A DNA stretch of 64,000 nucleotides from Clostridium frigidicarnis (GTDB lineage Bacteria > Bacillota > Clostridia > Clostridiales > Clostridiaceae): the NCBI RefSeq assembly GCF_900111985.1, contig NZ_FOKI01000008.1:62001-126000 (forward strand), in the 5' to 3' direction. Below the pieces are notes generated by a model, which was given only the letters and a program-made list of their open reading frames with translations, searched no databases and had not been told where the DNA came from. The position numbers and the translations under genes were made by a program. Every line of letters begins with the position of its first letter. Position 1 is the first letter of the stretch. Below are positions 1 through 9,355 of this stretch, in pieces.

Positions 1-119
1 AGGGGACAACCTTGAAAAAATATTATAGTTCTTATTCCATCTCCATCATACATATTATATTTTTGTATATTAAAAATCGTCGCTTTTCGTTCGATTATAC
101 CTAAATTTTCATTACTCAT
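1..119 (-). CDS. cutD: Choline TMA-lyase activating enzyme CutD (N-terminal part)
   Basis: This is the first 39 codons of a gene that runs off the left edge. The peptide opens MSNENLGIIERKATIF and continues through YDGDGIRTIIFFQGCP, the N-terminal signature of glycyl-radical-enzyme activases. The cysteine in QGCP is expected to be the first of the radical-SAM CxxxCxxC triad; the other two lie outside the window. The family uses SAM and a 4Fe-4S cluster to place a radical on the glycine of its partner, here CutC. The gene follows cutC by about 145 bases in the same direction. The start codon is preceded by GGAGAATGAAGA. Only the N-terminus is visible, so the assignment to CutD rather than another activase rests partly on the neighbour. 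Confidence 0.85.
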   Translation of the reverse strand, partial: MSNENLGIIERKATIFNIQKYNMYDGDGIRTIIFFQGCP

Positions 120-179
120 ATTCTTCATTCTCCAGTTTCATTTACCTTGGTTTTTAATATATATCTTAACTGAAATCTA

Positions 180-206
180 TAATCTACAGAAGTAATCTGT
201 AGATTA
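180..206 (-). other. Perfect 10-bp inverted repeat between cutC and cutD
   Basis: TAATCTACAG at 180-189 and CTGTAGATTA at 197-206 form a perfect 10-bp stem with a 7-base loop. It lies in the 144-base gap downstream of cutC and just before cutD. No long T-run follows on the minus strand, so it is better read as an mRNA stabiliser or processing hairpin than as a full terminator. It could lower CutD relative to CutC, which would suit an activase needed in small amounts; that role is inference. Confidence 0.45.
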
Positions 207-263
207 CAGTCTTCATAAAATTTAGCTTAAATTTTGTTTTATACTTTCAAAAATTTTTTTAAA

Positions 264-2804
264 TTAAAAGTGTGTAAGCATAGTTCTACTAATGATTTCA
301 TCTTGAACATCTTTACATAACTCAACGAAGAATGCACTATATCCAGCAACACGAACAATTAAATCACGGTATTGATCTGGGTGCTTTTGTGCTTCTATTA
401 AAGTATTGTTATCTAAATAGTTAAACTGTACTTCTCCAAGCTGAAGGGCACATGCACTACGTAATAATGTAATGATTCCCTCTTCACCTTCTTTTGTATC
501 AAGAAGACCAGATATTAACTTAAAGTTATGAACCATACCTATATTCATATCCTCACAAGACATCTTAGAAATAGACTTAATTATAGAAGTAGGCCCCTTA
601 TAATCAGCTCCTTGTGATGGACTTATACCATCTGATAAAGGCATCCAAGCTCTACGTCCATTTGATGTAGCCCCAGTCAGTTGTCCAAATGGAGTATTGT
701 TAGAGATTGATAAAGTACCATGGCTAAGTACTGAATATAATGTCTTATATTTACGGTGCTCTCTTTCAGTAAAGTTAATTAAATCAGCAGCAATGTAATC
801 TGCGTAGTCATCATCATTACCATACTTAGGTGCTTCTAAACAATCTTTTCTTAATTTTTCATATCCAACAAAATCAGCTTTTAGTGCTTCATTCATTTCT
901 TCTAACGTATATTTTTTCTCTTCAAATACTAATTTCTTTATAGCTGCCATAGAGTCTGTGTAAGTAGCAAGACCACTCCATACTACTCCTGGTCCGAAGT
1001 TATACATAGCTCCACCTGCTTCTACGCCTCTACCATTTTCCATACATCCTTCATACATCATAGACATAAGTGGCTTTGGTGCAAGCTCTCTGTGAACACG
1101 TTGAGAAATTACTGTAGCAACACTTGTCCATTTAGTAATATATTTAATTTGTTGTTTAACAGCTTCTTCAAATTGTTCGTAAGTTTTGAAATTACTTAAG
1201 TCTCCATTATCTGGACATACTTGCTTACCATACCATAGTGGTACACCATGATTAAGAGTAAGTTCTATACATATAGGCCATTGAGTATATCCTGTAGAAG
1301 TCCATTGATATAGTCTTCCTGATTTCTGTGGTTCAACGCATCCCATTAAACAGTAATCTCTTGCATCCTCTATAGAAACACCCTTGGCTAACATCATTTT
1401 TATGTGAACATCGTCAAAGTGACATGCTGGGAATCCCATACCTGCACGAATAACTTCAACTATCTTTTTAAGATATTTATGTGGTGATGCTTTGTGTATA
1501 CGGCAAGCTAAAGATGGTTGATATATCTTAACATGACGAACTGCATCCATTAAAAGGTAAGTTAATTCGTTTGTAGCATCACGACCCTCTCTAGTAACAC
1601 CACCTAAACACATGTTAACAAATGGCTGATAACCTGCGAAGAATTTAGAACCACCTTCACTTGTTATCCACATCATTTCTGACATCTTTATAAGCATACA
1701 ACCTGATAATTCAAATGCTTCAAAATCAGTCATACGTCCTGATTCTATATCAGCTTTATAGAATGGGTACATATATTGGTCAACACGTCCTATAGACATA
1801 CCTGTTTGATTTTCCTCAACTACAAGTAATGATTCTACAGTCCAAACTGCTTGAATAGCTTCCCAGAAAGTCCTTGGCTTATGTGCTGGAACTCTAGCAT
1901 TTACTTCAGAAATCTTTTGTAACTCTGCTTTACGCTTAGGGTTAGTTTCTTTTGCAGCTAATTCAGCAGCATAATCTGACATACGTTTAGCATATATCAT
2001 AACACCTTCAGCAGTGTCAATTATTGATTTATAAAAATAAATTTTATCAATGTCTTCTGGCTTTTCATAGCTAAGCTCAGCTAATTTTTCTTGTGCTTCT
2101 CTTTTTATGTCAAGCATACCCTTTTTCATTAAGATAACATCATACCCTGGGTTAGAATCTCCTCCACCATTTACTGCATGATATGAACAGTCTGAAACAA
2201 AAGATTCTCCTGAAAGTTCCCATACTCCAGCTTCACGATATTGGTTTTCGCAGTATTCATCTACTGATTTACTATTCCAGAATGGAAATAACTCTTCACG
2301 CATAACTTTTTTATCTTCTTCTGAAATATAGAATGGGTCTTGTGGACGAGTTCCTATTGTATCAATTTCATCATCCATCCATCTCCAAGCTATATCAGGA
2401 GAAAATGCTCCTGCACGAGGTTTTCCATTTGGGGCTCCCACTATAATCTCATTGTCTTGAATTACTAATGGTGCAGTTTCACAACAATATTTAAAACATT
2501 TACCACGTAAAACTGATTTAGGAATACCAGGGTTTTCTTTAGCTATTTTAGTGATAGCTCTTGCACGATGAGTTGTTATAGATGGAACATGCTTTAAGTA
2601 AGTTTCCTTTAACTTAACTAAACGCTCTGTTATTCCATCTGGAATTTCACCGTTGTTTTCACATACAACATTATTAGTAGTTGTTTCTTCTTTTATTATG
2701 TCTTTAGAAACTTTATTAAACATCTCCATTAATCTAGCACGTTCTTCATCAGACATGTTTTGAGTAGCTTCCTTAAGTTTATTTGAAAATTCACGAATAT
2801 CCAC
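264..2804 (-). CDS. cutC: Choline trimethylamine-lyase CutC (glycyl radical enzyme)
   Basis: CutC cleaves choline to trimethylamine and acetaldehyde inside a bacterial microcompartment. The protein is 846 residues. Counting codons puts the thiyl-radical cysteine of MGCVEPQ at residue 489, its glutamate at 491, and the radical glycine of RVAGYSAFF at 821. Asp216 sits just after the CutC-typical [14 protein letters not shown] stretch. These positions match the numbering I recall for the characterised Desulfovibrio enzyme. The N-terminal 40 residues form predicted amphipathic helices joined by a Thr/Asn-rich linker, which could be an encapsulation peptide. The gene lies between an aldehyde-dehydrogenase homologue and cutD on the same strand. 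The choline motif and cluster context make another glycyl radical enzyme (PFL, glycerol or propanediol dehydratase) unlikely. Confidence 0.95.
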   Translation of the reverse strand: MDIREFSNKLKEATQNMSDEERARLMEMFNKVSKDIIKEETTTNNVVCENNGEIPDGITERLVKLKETYLKHVPSITTHRARAITKIAKENPGIPKSVLRGKCFKYCCETAPLVIQDNEIIVGAPNGKPRAGAFSPDIAWRWMDDEIDTIGTRPQDPFYISEEDKKVMREELFPFWNSKSVDEYCENQYREAGVWELSGESFVSDCSYHAVNGGGDSNPGYDVILMKKGMLDIKREAQEKLAELSYEKPEDIDKIYFYKSIIDTAEGVMIYAKRMSDYAAELAAKETNPKRKAELQKISEVNARVPAHKPRTFWEAIQAVWTVESLLVVEENQTGMSIGRVDQYMYPFYKADIESGRMTDFEAFELSGCMLIKMSEMMWITSEGGSKFFAGYQPFVNMCLGGVTREGRDATNELTYLLMDAVRHVKIYQPSLACRIHKASPHKYLKKIVEVIRAGMGFPACHFDDVHIKMMLAKGVSIEDARDYCLMGCVEPQKSGRLYQWTSTGYTQWPICIELTLNHGVPLWYGKQVCPDNGDLSNFKTYEQFEEAVKQQIKYITKWTSVATVISQRVHRELAPKPLMSMMYEGCMENGRGVEAGGAMYNFGPGVVWSGLATYTDSMAAIKKLVFEEKKYTLEEMNEALKADFVGYEKLRKDCLEAPKYGNDDDYADYIAADLINFTEREHRKYKTLYSVLSHGTLSISNNTPFGQLTGATSNGRRAWMPLSDGISPSQGADYKGPTSIIKSISKMSCEDMNIGMVHNFKLISGLLDTKEGEEGIITLLRSACALQLGEVQFNYLDNNTLIEAQKHPDQYRDLIVRVAGYSAFFVELCKDVQDEIISRTMLTHF

Positions 2805-2877
2805 TTTATTACCTCACATTCTTTACCTTATTTCGCATATTATCCTTTAACATATTTTATATCCTAAATATAATTTC

Positions 2878-4371
2878 TTATTTTAATTCATCTATAACTT
2901 TTTTCAAAATATACTCTAATAACTTAACATTATCGATTTCATTTGCATTTAATTTATCCTTTAAAACTGTACATGGAGAATCCTCTTTATTCCTTACTGT
3001 TTTAACGATTTCATCTACTTTACGAACTCCATATCCAATTTTACGCACATATATTAAATTCATAGGTGAAACATTATCCGAAGTCATTCCCTGACCTGCA
3101 GATCCACTACCTAAGGTCATTGAAGGGAATAAATTTGTAGTTGCTCCCATACTTCCAAAGGTTCCTGAGGTGTTAACCAACACTCTACCAACTGGCTTCT
3201 TTAATGCAAATTGATGAATAACTTCTTCATCCGTTGAATGTATAACAAGTGTATGTCCATATCGCTCGCTTAGTAACAATTCTATACACTTTTCACAAGC
3301 ATGCATCCAGTCATCTTCTATATAAAATGCTAACACTGGACAAAGTTTTTCTCTTGAATAAGAGTTGTTTTTGGAAACAAACTTTTGTTCTGAAATAAGA
3401 ACTCTAACGTCTTGATGAACGATAAAACCAGCCTTCTTAGCTAAAAATTGTGGTGATTTACCAACCATCTCTAAATCAGGGCTTCCATCTTTATAAAAAA
3501 ACAATGCTCCCAACTTTTCAGCTTCATCTTCTGTCATAAAGTACCCACCATTTTTATGAAGCTCTTGTTTTACTTCAGCTACAATACAACTATCAACAAC
3601 AATTGATTGTTCAGCGGCAGAAACAACTCCATAATCAAAGTTCTTGCTATCAATAATATCCTTAACAGCCTGTTCTATATCAGCTGTACGCTCTATAAAT
3701 GCCGGACCATTTCCATTACCGCCATAAATTACCGGTTTACCAGTTCTATAGGCTGAATCAAGCATTTCTGGAACTCCAGTATTAATTATAAGTGAGGCAT
3801 CTCTATGATTCATAAGTTCTAATGAACCACCTAGTGTTACTGTATGCAAATATGCAATGGCACCTTCTGGAAGTCCCACCCCTTCTGCAGCTCGAATTAA
3901 AATATCAATTGTTTTAGAAATTGTATTTTTAGCCCTTGGATGAGGTGAAAATATAATTGCATTTCCTGCTTTAATTGCAATTAAAGCCTTATATATTGTT
4001 GTAGAAACTGGACTCGTTGCAGGAGGAAAAGCTATAATAACACCAACTGGCACTCCAACATCCTTTGTTCTATTGTCTTTATCATCCTTAATGATACCTA
4101 CACAATTCATACCTCTAAGTCTATTTTTCAGATAATTACACACAAAGTCATTTTTGATATATTTATCTTCCCACTTTCCATACTCAGTTTCCTCATTAGA
4201 CATTTTTGCAAGTTCCATTAAATGTTTCTCAATCTCTTCGGTCATATGTTCAACTATCTCATCGAGTTTTTCTTGTGGGAAGGTTGCTAATTTTCTTTGT
4301 GCCTCACGAGCATTTTCAACAAGAATTCTCGCTTCCTGCATGGAGAGTAAATCGTTATCAATAATATTCAT
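2878..4371 (-). CDS. AdhE/EutE-type acylating aldehyde dehydrogenase homologue lacking the catalytic cysteine
   Basis: This 497-residue protein aligns along its length with CoA-acylating acetaldehyde dehydrogenases, which in cut loci convert acetaldehyde to acetyl-CoA. The cofactor-binding region IIFSPHPRAKNTISK and the block AAEQSIVVDS are clear. In AdhE-type enzymes the active-site motif reads ICASEQS. Here it reads VVSAAEQS, with Ser251 (codon TCT) in place of the nucleophilic cysteine. The C-terminus ends, after a linker, in a short amphipathic helix (LLEYILKKVIDELK) that resembles a microcompartment encapsulation peptide. The ribosome site AAAGGGGGAGAG supports the ATG start. The gene is intact, so it may be a catalytically silent paralogue with a structural or regulatory role, and an active enzyme may lie beyond the window. 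Confidence 0.85.
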   Translation of the reverse strand: MNIIDNDLLSMQEARILVENAREAQRKLATFPQEKLDEIVEHMTEEIEKHLMELAKMSNEETEYGKWEDKYIKNDFVCNYLKNRLRGMNCVGIIKDDKDNRTKDVGVPVGVIIAFPPATSPVSTTIYKALIAIKAGNAIIFSPHPRAKNTISKTIDILIRAAEGVGLPEGAIAYLHTVTLGGSLELMNHRDASLIINTGVPEMLDSAYRTGKPVIYGGNGNGPAFIERTADIEQAVKDIIDSKNFDYGVVSAAEQSIVVDSCIVAEVKQELHKNGGYFMTEDEAEKLGALFFYKDGSPDLEMVGKSPQFLAKKAGFIVHQDVRVLISEQKFVSKNNSYSREKLCPVLAFYIEDDWMHACEKCIELLLSERYGHTLVIHSTDEEVIHQFALKKPVGRVLVNTSGTFGSMGATTNLFPSMTLGSGSAGQGMTSDNVSPMNLIYVRKIGYGVRKVDEIVKTVRNKEDSPCTVLKDKLNANEIDNVKLLEYILKKVIDELK

Positions 4372-4409
4372 TTTTCTCTCCCCCTTTCCTTAGAAAAATT
4401 TTCACTTTT

Positions 4410-4718
4410 TTATTCTGGTATAAGATTTGTAATGTCATAACGTTTTATTATTTTTTCAAGATCTTGATGTGGTCTTGGGATAACCATTGAACTATAAAGG
4501 TTTCCACCTTCCATTCCTTCCACTGCTGAAACGCCTGCATCTACTGCTGCTTTACAAGCACCCACATCACCACGAACTAATACAGTTATATAACCTGATG
4601 CAACATTTGCATATCCTTCAAGTTCAACGTTTGCAGCTTTGCACATAGCATCTGCTGCCTCTAAAGCAAAAACTAAACCAAAAGTTTCAACTAGTCCTAA
4701 AGCTTCATATCTTGCCAT
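4410..4718 (-). CDS. BMC-H microcompartment shell protein
   Basis: This 102-residue single-domain BMC protein belongs to the family whose hexamers tile microcompartment facets. It opens MARYEALGLVETFGLVFALEA, and a V-RGDVGACKAAVDAG segment follows near residue 50, both hallmarks of BMC-H. The ATG at 4718 is chosen because AAAGGAAAGGA lies just upstream; a longer reading would overlap the preceding shell gene. It follows the other BMC-H gene by 25 bases and precedes the aldehyde dehydrogenase homologue. It should help enclose CutC and its volatile, toxic acetaldehyde. The C-terminal extension KIIKRYDITNLIPE is slightly longer than in its neighbour. Confidence 0.92.
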   Translation of the reverse strand: MARYEALGLVETFGLVFALEAADAMCKAANVELEGYANVASGYITVLVRGDVGACKAAVDAGVSAVEGMEGGNLYSSMVIPRPHQDLEKIIKRYDITNLIPE

Positions 4719-4743
4719 ATGTATATCCTTTCCTTTCCATGTT

Positions 4744-5040
4744 TTATAAATCAATATCGTGTACTGAAACAATATCCCCAACTTGTTTAATAGGACGTGG
4801 CATAACATTGTGTGCTGTTAATTTACCAATAGCTGCTGCTGCTTTAGCACCTGCTTCTACGGCAGATTTTACTGCCCCAACATCCCCTTTTACCATAATG
4901 GTTACAAGAGTTGAACCAATATTTTCATATGAAATTAATTCAACATTAGCTGCTTTAAGCATTTGATCTGCAGCCTGAAGTGCAGGAACTAATCCTATTG
5001 TTTCTACAAGCCCCAAAGCCTCATTTCCATAATATCTCAT
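4744..5040 (-). CDS. BMC-H microcompartment shell protein
   Basis: This 98-residue BMC-H protein begins MRYYGNEALGLVETIGLVPA and contains MVKGDVGAVKSAVEAG, the conserved second half of the fold. The start at 5040 is preceded at good spacing by GGGAGGAGG; an in-frame TTG two codons upstream is less likely. It pairs with the next BMC-H gene as two different shell tiles, as is usual in glycyl-radical microcompartment loci. No BMC-P vertex or BMC-T gene is seen in the window, so the shell set must be completed beyond the left edge. Confidence 0.92.
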   Translation of the reverse strand: MRYYGNEALGLVETIGLVPALQAADQMLKAANVELISYENIGSTLVTIMVKGDVGAVKSAVEAGAKAAAAIGKLTAHNVMPRPIKQVGDIVSVHDIDL

Positions 5041-5104
5041 TGACAATTCCTCCTCCCTGGTTTTAGCTCATACATACTTTTATTAAATCACACACATTCT
5101 ATTT

Positions 5105-5166
5105 ATTATCTTGCAGAAAAAATAACACACTTTCAATTGCAAAAATTTTCAAACAATTGTGTTGTG
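5105..5166 (-). terminator. Possible attenuator between the winged-helix gene and the shell genes
   Basis: Read on the minus strand, AACACAATTG pairs imperfectly (with a small bulge) with a CAATTG...GTGTT segment and is followed by TTATTTTTT. The hairpin lies in a 219-base gap, the only sizeable one within the cut operon. It could terminate part of the transcripts or mark a separate promoter for the shell genes. Confidence 0.4.
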
Positions 5167-5259
5167 AAGTATTTTATTAAGATTAAAATTTTATCCTAAT
5201 TAACTACAATCTTAAGAGCTTTATTCTATAAAAAATTACCCTTATTATAATGTTAAAAG

Positions 5260-5526
5260 TTAATCTCTAATATATTTATTAATTGTAGCAGCTCCTTCTT
5301 CATGTGCATGATAATAAACCATTAACTCCTTATTTTTATCTAATTCAAATCTTGTTTCCTCAATAAGTCCATTTGCTTCTGCTGTCATTAAAGCATTAAC
5401 TACAGCATTCTTTTTCAACGCTTTAAAATTTCCATATTCCCCTTTTAATCCATTTATAACATCATAAGCACAAGCTTCTTCAACTTTAGTAAAATATTTT
5501 AAAATTGCGTAATTAAGCGGCTTCAT
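5260..5526 (-). CDS. Small winged-helix-like protein of the cut operon
   Basis: This 88-residue protein has a predicted helix-helix-helix-strand layout: ILKYFTKVEEACAYDVINGL, then LKKNAVVNALMTAEANGLIEE, then a charged beta-hairpin with YYHAHEEG. The layout resembles PadR/MarR-type winged helices in which the recognition helix precedes LIEE and the wing. It starts five bases after the carrier gene, and its ribosome site lies within the carrier's last codons, so the two are cotranslated. It may be a local regulator or a protein-interaction module. I do not recognise a named family, so the function is open. Confidence 0.6.
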   Translation of the reverse strand: MKPLNYAILKYFTKVEEACAYDVINGLKGEYGNFKALKKNAVVNALMTAEANGLIEETRFELDKNKELMVYYHAHEEGAATINKYIRD

Positions 5527-5530
5527 CTAT

Positions 5531-6625
5531 TTAAACCTCCTCTTTTTTTCTTCTTAATAAATCAAGTGGATTCATAGATATTGTAAGAATACCAAACATC
5601 ATTACTATAGCTCCAAGCCAAGCAACTGAAGGTAAAGACCATCCATCCATTCCACCATATACTCCTAATAACAATAAGCAGAATAATGGTCCAAAGAATG
5701 AATATGTACCATTACATGCAGTACCAAGACCTGCTCCACACATACTATTCCCAGCATACCATGACATAAATGTGATAAATGATAAAAGACCACTTAAAGC
5801 AAACCAAATCATTGCAGGACCACTTGTAAATGCTTGCATAGCAAGATCAACAGAAATATTTACTCCACCAGCCATCATTCCAAAAACAGGAACTAAGATA
5901 AATAGATTTGCTATTCCTGATGTTACTTGACGAATACAAATACCAATTTCTGGGTCAATCATCGCTGTACCATATCCAGCAACACAACCTTCAAATCCCC
6001 ATCCAAGAGCTGCAATAATAGCTATTAAAAGACCAATAACAGTGCTTTTTGAAGCACCACCGCTAAAGCCTGTACTACCAATTAAAAAACTGGCAAATAC
6101 ACATACTCCAATACCGAATGCCATACGTTTATTTAATTCCTGCTTATATAAAATTTTACCTAATATAGCAGCAATAGCAGGACAAAGAGCTGATATTGGA
6201 ACAACTATTGATCCAGCCATTTGAAGAGCTATAACATAAGCAGTACCAGCTATAGGTCCTCCGATAAGAGCTGCTAATATCATGATACGTCCTGGGGCCG
6301 TATTGATGCATCTTAAAAAATCTCTAAATTTACCTTTAACTAGTGCATATGACAGAGCCCAAATAGCACTGCATGTGTCATTTATTGCATTAGCAAGTGC
6401 TGCAAGTAAGTATGCTACAACAAATGCTGATAAGCCAGCTGTGTTAGAACCATACCAATCCCCCCAAACTCCTTTAGTCATACCCATCGTTAAAAATGCA
6501 GTATACAATCCATAGGCAAGTCCTGAAAATAAAGCTAGGGATATACCCTTTTTGAAGAAATTGCTTGATAATTTCTTTTTTGCAGCAATTGCTTCTAAAC
6601 TTACTGTTTCTGAAACCTCATACAT
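5531..6625 (-). CDS. DMT/EamA-type membrane transporter of the cut locus
   Basis: This 364-residue integral membrane protein has about ten hydrophobic segments arranged as two similar halves of five, as in the drug/metabolite (EamA) transporter superfamily. It is rich in small residues (GLAYGLYTAFLTMGM; SALCPAIAAILGKILYK) and ends in a basic cytoplasmic tail RRKKEEV. It is the first gene after the putative regulated promoter at 6674-6718 and heads the leftward cut operon. A role in choline uptake or trimethylamine export is the natural guess from position but is inference. No substrate residue can be read from the sequence. Confidence 0.75.
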   Translation of the reverse strand: MYEVSETVSLEAIAAKKKLSSNFFKKGISLALFSGLAYGLYTAFLTMGMTKGVWGDWYGSNTAGLSAFVVAYLLAALANAINDTCSAIWALSYALVKGKFRDFLRCINTAPGRIMILAALIGGPIAGTAYVIALQMAGSIVVPISALCPAIAAILGKILYKQELNKRMAFGIGVCVFASFLIGSTGFSGGASKSTVIGLLIAIIAALGWGFEGCVAGYGTAMIDPEIGICIRQVTSGIANLFILVPVFGMMAGGVNISVDLAMQAFTSGPAMIWFALSGLLSFITFMSWYAGNSMCGAGLGTACNGTYSFFGPLFCLLLLGVYGGMDGWSLPSVAWLGAIVMMFGILTISMNPLDLLRRKKEEV

Positions 6626-6673
6626 AAAATGAAACTCCCTTCAATATAATAATTTCTTGTATATTAATAATTA

Positions 6674-6718
6674 ATTATACTCTTGTAAACTCTACATTAT
6701 AATCTTGTAAATTTTACA
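6674..6718 (-). promoter_or_regulatory. Tandem 22-bp dyads and -10 box upstream of the cut operon
   Basis: Two contiguous 22-base units (6675-6696 and 6697-6718) differ at only three positions. On the minus strand each contains a palindrome, TGTAAAATTTACA in one and TGTAGAGTTTACA in the other, followed by AAG. The proximal unit ends in TATAAT (6674-6679), a good -10 box about 50 bases before the carrier start. The pair looks like a double operator, plausibly for the adjacent MerR-type regulator. Apart from this, 6719-7171 is A+T-rich and I see no gene in it. Confidence 0.6.
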
Positions 6719-7171
6719 TTATAGTATTGAGCTTTTTAATAAATTAATTAAAAATGTCCTTAACCAATATATGTTTTAGATTGTTATAATTTGGAGCATT
6801 TTATTTTCGAAGCATTGAACACCTTTTCATTTGATATCTCATAAGTGTTTTATTTGTTCTCAAGTAAATTATATTCCTTTCCCTTTAGGGTAAAGTCAAC
6901 ATATATTTTCCAAAAATATTTAAAATCTTATAAATTTAGCTTCACTTCAAAATTAACAAATAATTACAAACTATTTGTAACGTTAGTTATACTAGGTTTT
7001 TCATATGATAATGTACGTATAGATTGAATTTTATGAAGACAATAAATATACTTTTAATTGACTCTTATAAAACAATAAATATTTTTTCTTTTAATAATAT
7101 TAAAATTTTTCAAACAATTAGTCTTATTATCCTTTTATACCTTCCCCTAAGGTCAATGTTTTTTTATAAAA

Positions 7172-8002
7172 TTAATTTTCTCTCTTAACTTTAACTAAAA
7201 TTTCTGTTACAAATTTATCCATATTTTTAGTTGTCCAATAATCTGTTACATATCTTTCATATGATTCTTCAGAACATATGTAACCATGACCTTTCGTCCA
7301 CTCTTGTATTTTTTTATATGTTTCATTAATTGTTTCATGAGTTCCTATATGATAACAAGCAACTGCCATCCAGCCACCAAATTCTATAATTACTTCCTCT
7401 TTACACTTTAAAATAGTCTCTTGCATTATTTTTATCTTATTACATTTTCCATTAATTTTGTCCTCAAAAGATGGAAAACATATAATTACAGGTCCTGTTA
7501 CTGCATTATTTATACTATCTATATAATTATTAAATTCTATATTAATTATAGAATCCATATAATCGTATTCAAAACTTTGATTTAAAAAGGTTAAATTATG
7601 ACTATTTATATATTTCACAGCCACATCACAGACATTGTTTTCGATTACCATCTGTGCTTCAACTATGAGATTATGCCAATCTTTAATGGATCTTTTTTTT
7701 AAGTTTATTTCCTTCTCAAGTTCATTTAATTCATCAATTTTTTTTCTAAACCTTTTATCAAAAAAATCATAGGTTGTCCCTTTTAAGAATCCTCTCATTT
7801 CCTCAAGCTTAAATCCACTCTGCTTATAATACTTTATCATTGGTACAGCTAATAAATTTTTCTTGCTATAATATCTGTAACCACTTTCATTAGCTACTTT
7901 ATCAGGAGATAATATGCCCATTTTGTCATAATATCTTAATGCCTTCGTCGTTATCTGGCATATTTCCCCTACTTTCCCTATTGTATATAATTCTTCACTC
8001 AT
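7172..8002 (-). CDS. MerR-family transcriptional regulator with C-terminal effector domain
   Basis: This 276-residue regulator begins with a MerR winged helix: LYTIGKVGEICQITTKALRY, then YDKMGILSPD and the wing SGYRYYSKKN. A coiled-coil dimer helix follows at about residues 75-110 (KKIDELNELEKEINLKKRS). The C-terminal half, about 130-276, resembles a GyrI-like small-molecule-binding domain (GGWMAVACYHIGTHETINET). There is no cysteine cluster of the metal-sensing type. It lies between the carrier-led cut operon and the Fe-alcohol dehydrogenase, all in one direction, so it probably senses choline or a product and controls the locus. The start follows AAAGGAGAGATTA. Confidence 0.85.
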   Translation of the reverse strand: MSEELYTIGKVGEICQITTKALRYYDKMGILSPDKVANESGYRYYSKKNLLAVPMIKYYKQSGFKLEEMRGFLKGTTYDFFDKRFRKKIDELNELEKEINLKKRSIKDWHNLIVEAQMVIENNVCDVAVKYINSHNLTFLNQSFEYDYMDSIINIEFNNYIDSINNAVTGPVIICFPSFEDKINGKCNKIKIMQETILKCKEEVIIEFGGWMAVACYHIGTHETINETYKKIQEWTKGHGYICSEESYERYVTDYWTTKNMDKFVTEILVKVKREN

Positions 8003-8080
8003 ATTAATCTCTCCTTTTTGTCATTATTTTTAATTATACTTTATATTAGCTAATTTTTTAACATTTTGCAAAAAATAAAA

Positions 8081-8104
8081 AAGCCACCCATTAATGAGTG
8101 GCTT
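8081..8104 (-). terminator. Rho-independent terminator after the alcohol dehydrogenase
   Basis: AAGCCAC (8081-8087) pairs with GTGGCTT (8098-8104). On the minus strand the stem is followed by TTTTTTATTTTTT. It lies 14 bases past the alcohol dehydrogenase stop and would separate that gene from the MerR gene. Confidence 0.85.
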
Positions 8105-8117
8105 AAAATACAATATT

Positions 8118-9260
8118 TTATCCTAAAATTTCATCTAAAAGTTTTAATAAATCTTCACTTGTTGCTTCTCTAGGATTTGCAGTTGTACAAATATCATTAA
8201 GAGCTGCAGTAACAATTTCATCTATTGATGCTTGGGCTAAATTCATGTCAGCACCTTGTTCTTTCAATGTTTTTGGAATCATCAATGTCTTTTGAAGTTC
8301 TACAATACTTCTAATTAAATTATTAACACCGATATATACATTTGGTGCATGTAATTTCAATAATTTTGCAAGTCTTTGATATTTTTTAGCTGCTATGTTA
8401 TATTCACACTTTAAAGTATCTTTATTTAAATCAGCATTATATTCAATTACGTAAGGAAGTATTATTGCATTACTTCTTCCATGAGAAATATGTAATTTAC
8501 CCCCCACAGCATGAGCTAAACTATGAGTAATTCCAAGTCCAGCTGCATTAAACGCCATACCAGCAAGGCATGATGCATTGTGAAGTTTTTCTCTTGCTAC
8601 TATATCATTTCCATCAACATAAGCCTGTGGTAAAAATCTAAAAGCTAAAGTTAAGGCCTTTTCTGCAAGAGCATCTGAAAAATCAGTAGCATTCTTTGAA
8701 ACATAAGCCTCTATAGCATGTGTGATTACATCCATTCCTGTATCAGCAGTTATAGCCTTAGGTACAGTCTTTACAAGTTCAGGATCAAGAATAGCAACCG
8801 TTGGAAGAAGAGATTTATCTGCAAGAGCATATTTTAATCCTTCTTGTTTGTCTGTAATTACTGCATATTCAGTTACCTCAGAACCTGTACCACTTGTAGT
8901 AGGTATAGCATAAAATTCTTCTATAGAAGAAACCTCTCCAGTAATTTTTTTTGCATATTCTCTTATAGCCTTAGCTCCATCAATTGATGAACCTCCACCA
9001 AGAGCTATCATAATTTGTGCATTACAACTTTGAAACTTTTTAATACCAGCAGCAATAATTTCTACAGATGGATCAGGTACAATATCACTATATATAGCTA
9101 CTTCACAGTCAACAAACTTTTCTTGTATTTTTGTAGCCATACCTGAAGTTTCCATAAATTTATCACATACAATCAATACTCTCTTATTTTTAATTTCATT
9201 TAGTCTATCTAAAGAACCTTGTCCAAAATAGACCTTTGTATTAATACTAAATTCTTTCAT
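8118..9260 (-). CDS. Iron-containing (group III) alcohol dehydrogenase
   Basis: This 380-residue member of the Fe-ADH family reduces acetaldehyde to ethanol with NADH in choline and ethanolamine microcompartments. Seen are the nucleotide motif [14 protein letters not shown], the [10 protein letters not shown] loop, and the metal ligands in [25 protein letters not shown] and HGRSNAI. Length is normal for the family. An ATG two codons upstream (9266) is possible, but the AGGAG site is better spaced for 9260. It is closest in style to the short-loop PduQ/EutG/CutO group. It would regenerate NAD+ for acetaldehyde oxidation. It is transcribed separately from the main operon behind its own dyad-rich promoter region. 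Confidence 0.9.
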   Translation of the reverse strand: MKEFSINTKVYFGQGSLDRLNEIKNKRVLIVCDKFMETSGMATKIQEKFVDCEVAIYSDIVPDPSVEIIAAGIKKFQSCNAQIMIALGGGSSIDGAKAIREYAKKITGEVSSIEEFYAIPTTSGTGSEVTEYAVITDKQEGLKYALADKSLLPTVAILDPELVKTVPKAITADTGMDVITHAIEAYVSKNATDFSDALAEKALTLAFRFLPQAYVDGNDIVAREKLHNASCLAGMAFNAAGLGITHSLAHAVGGKLHISHGRSNAIILPYVIEYNADLNKDTLKCEYNIAAKKYQRLAKLLKLHAPNVYIGVNNLIRSIVELQKTLMIPKTLKEQGADMNLAQASIDEIVTAALNDICTTANPREATSEDLLKLLDEILG

Positions 9261-9355
9261 ATCCATTTTCTCCTATTTAAAAAAATATTTAAGATATGAA
9301 TGAATTGGTTATTCTTTAACTTAAATATAAAATTAATCCAAAATTATAACAATCA

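Noticed and set aside
2783-4966. Open frames on the plus strand opposite cutC, the aldehyde dehydrogenase homologue and the BMC genes
   Set aside because: They have no ribosome sites, no recognisable domains and lie wholly opposite strongly supported genes; they are antisense shadows.
6845-7027. Plus-strand 60-codon frame upstream of the cut operon
   Set aside because: Low-complexity, Phe/Tyr/Lys/Ser-rich translation of A+T-rich intergenic DNA with no ribosome site.
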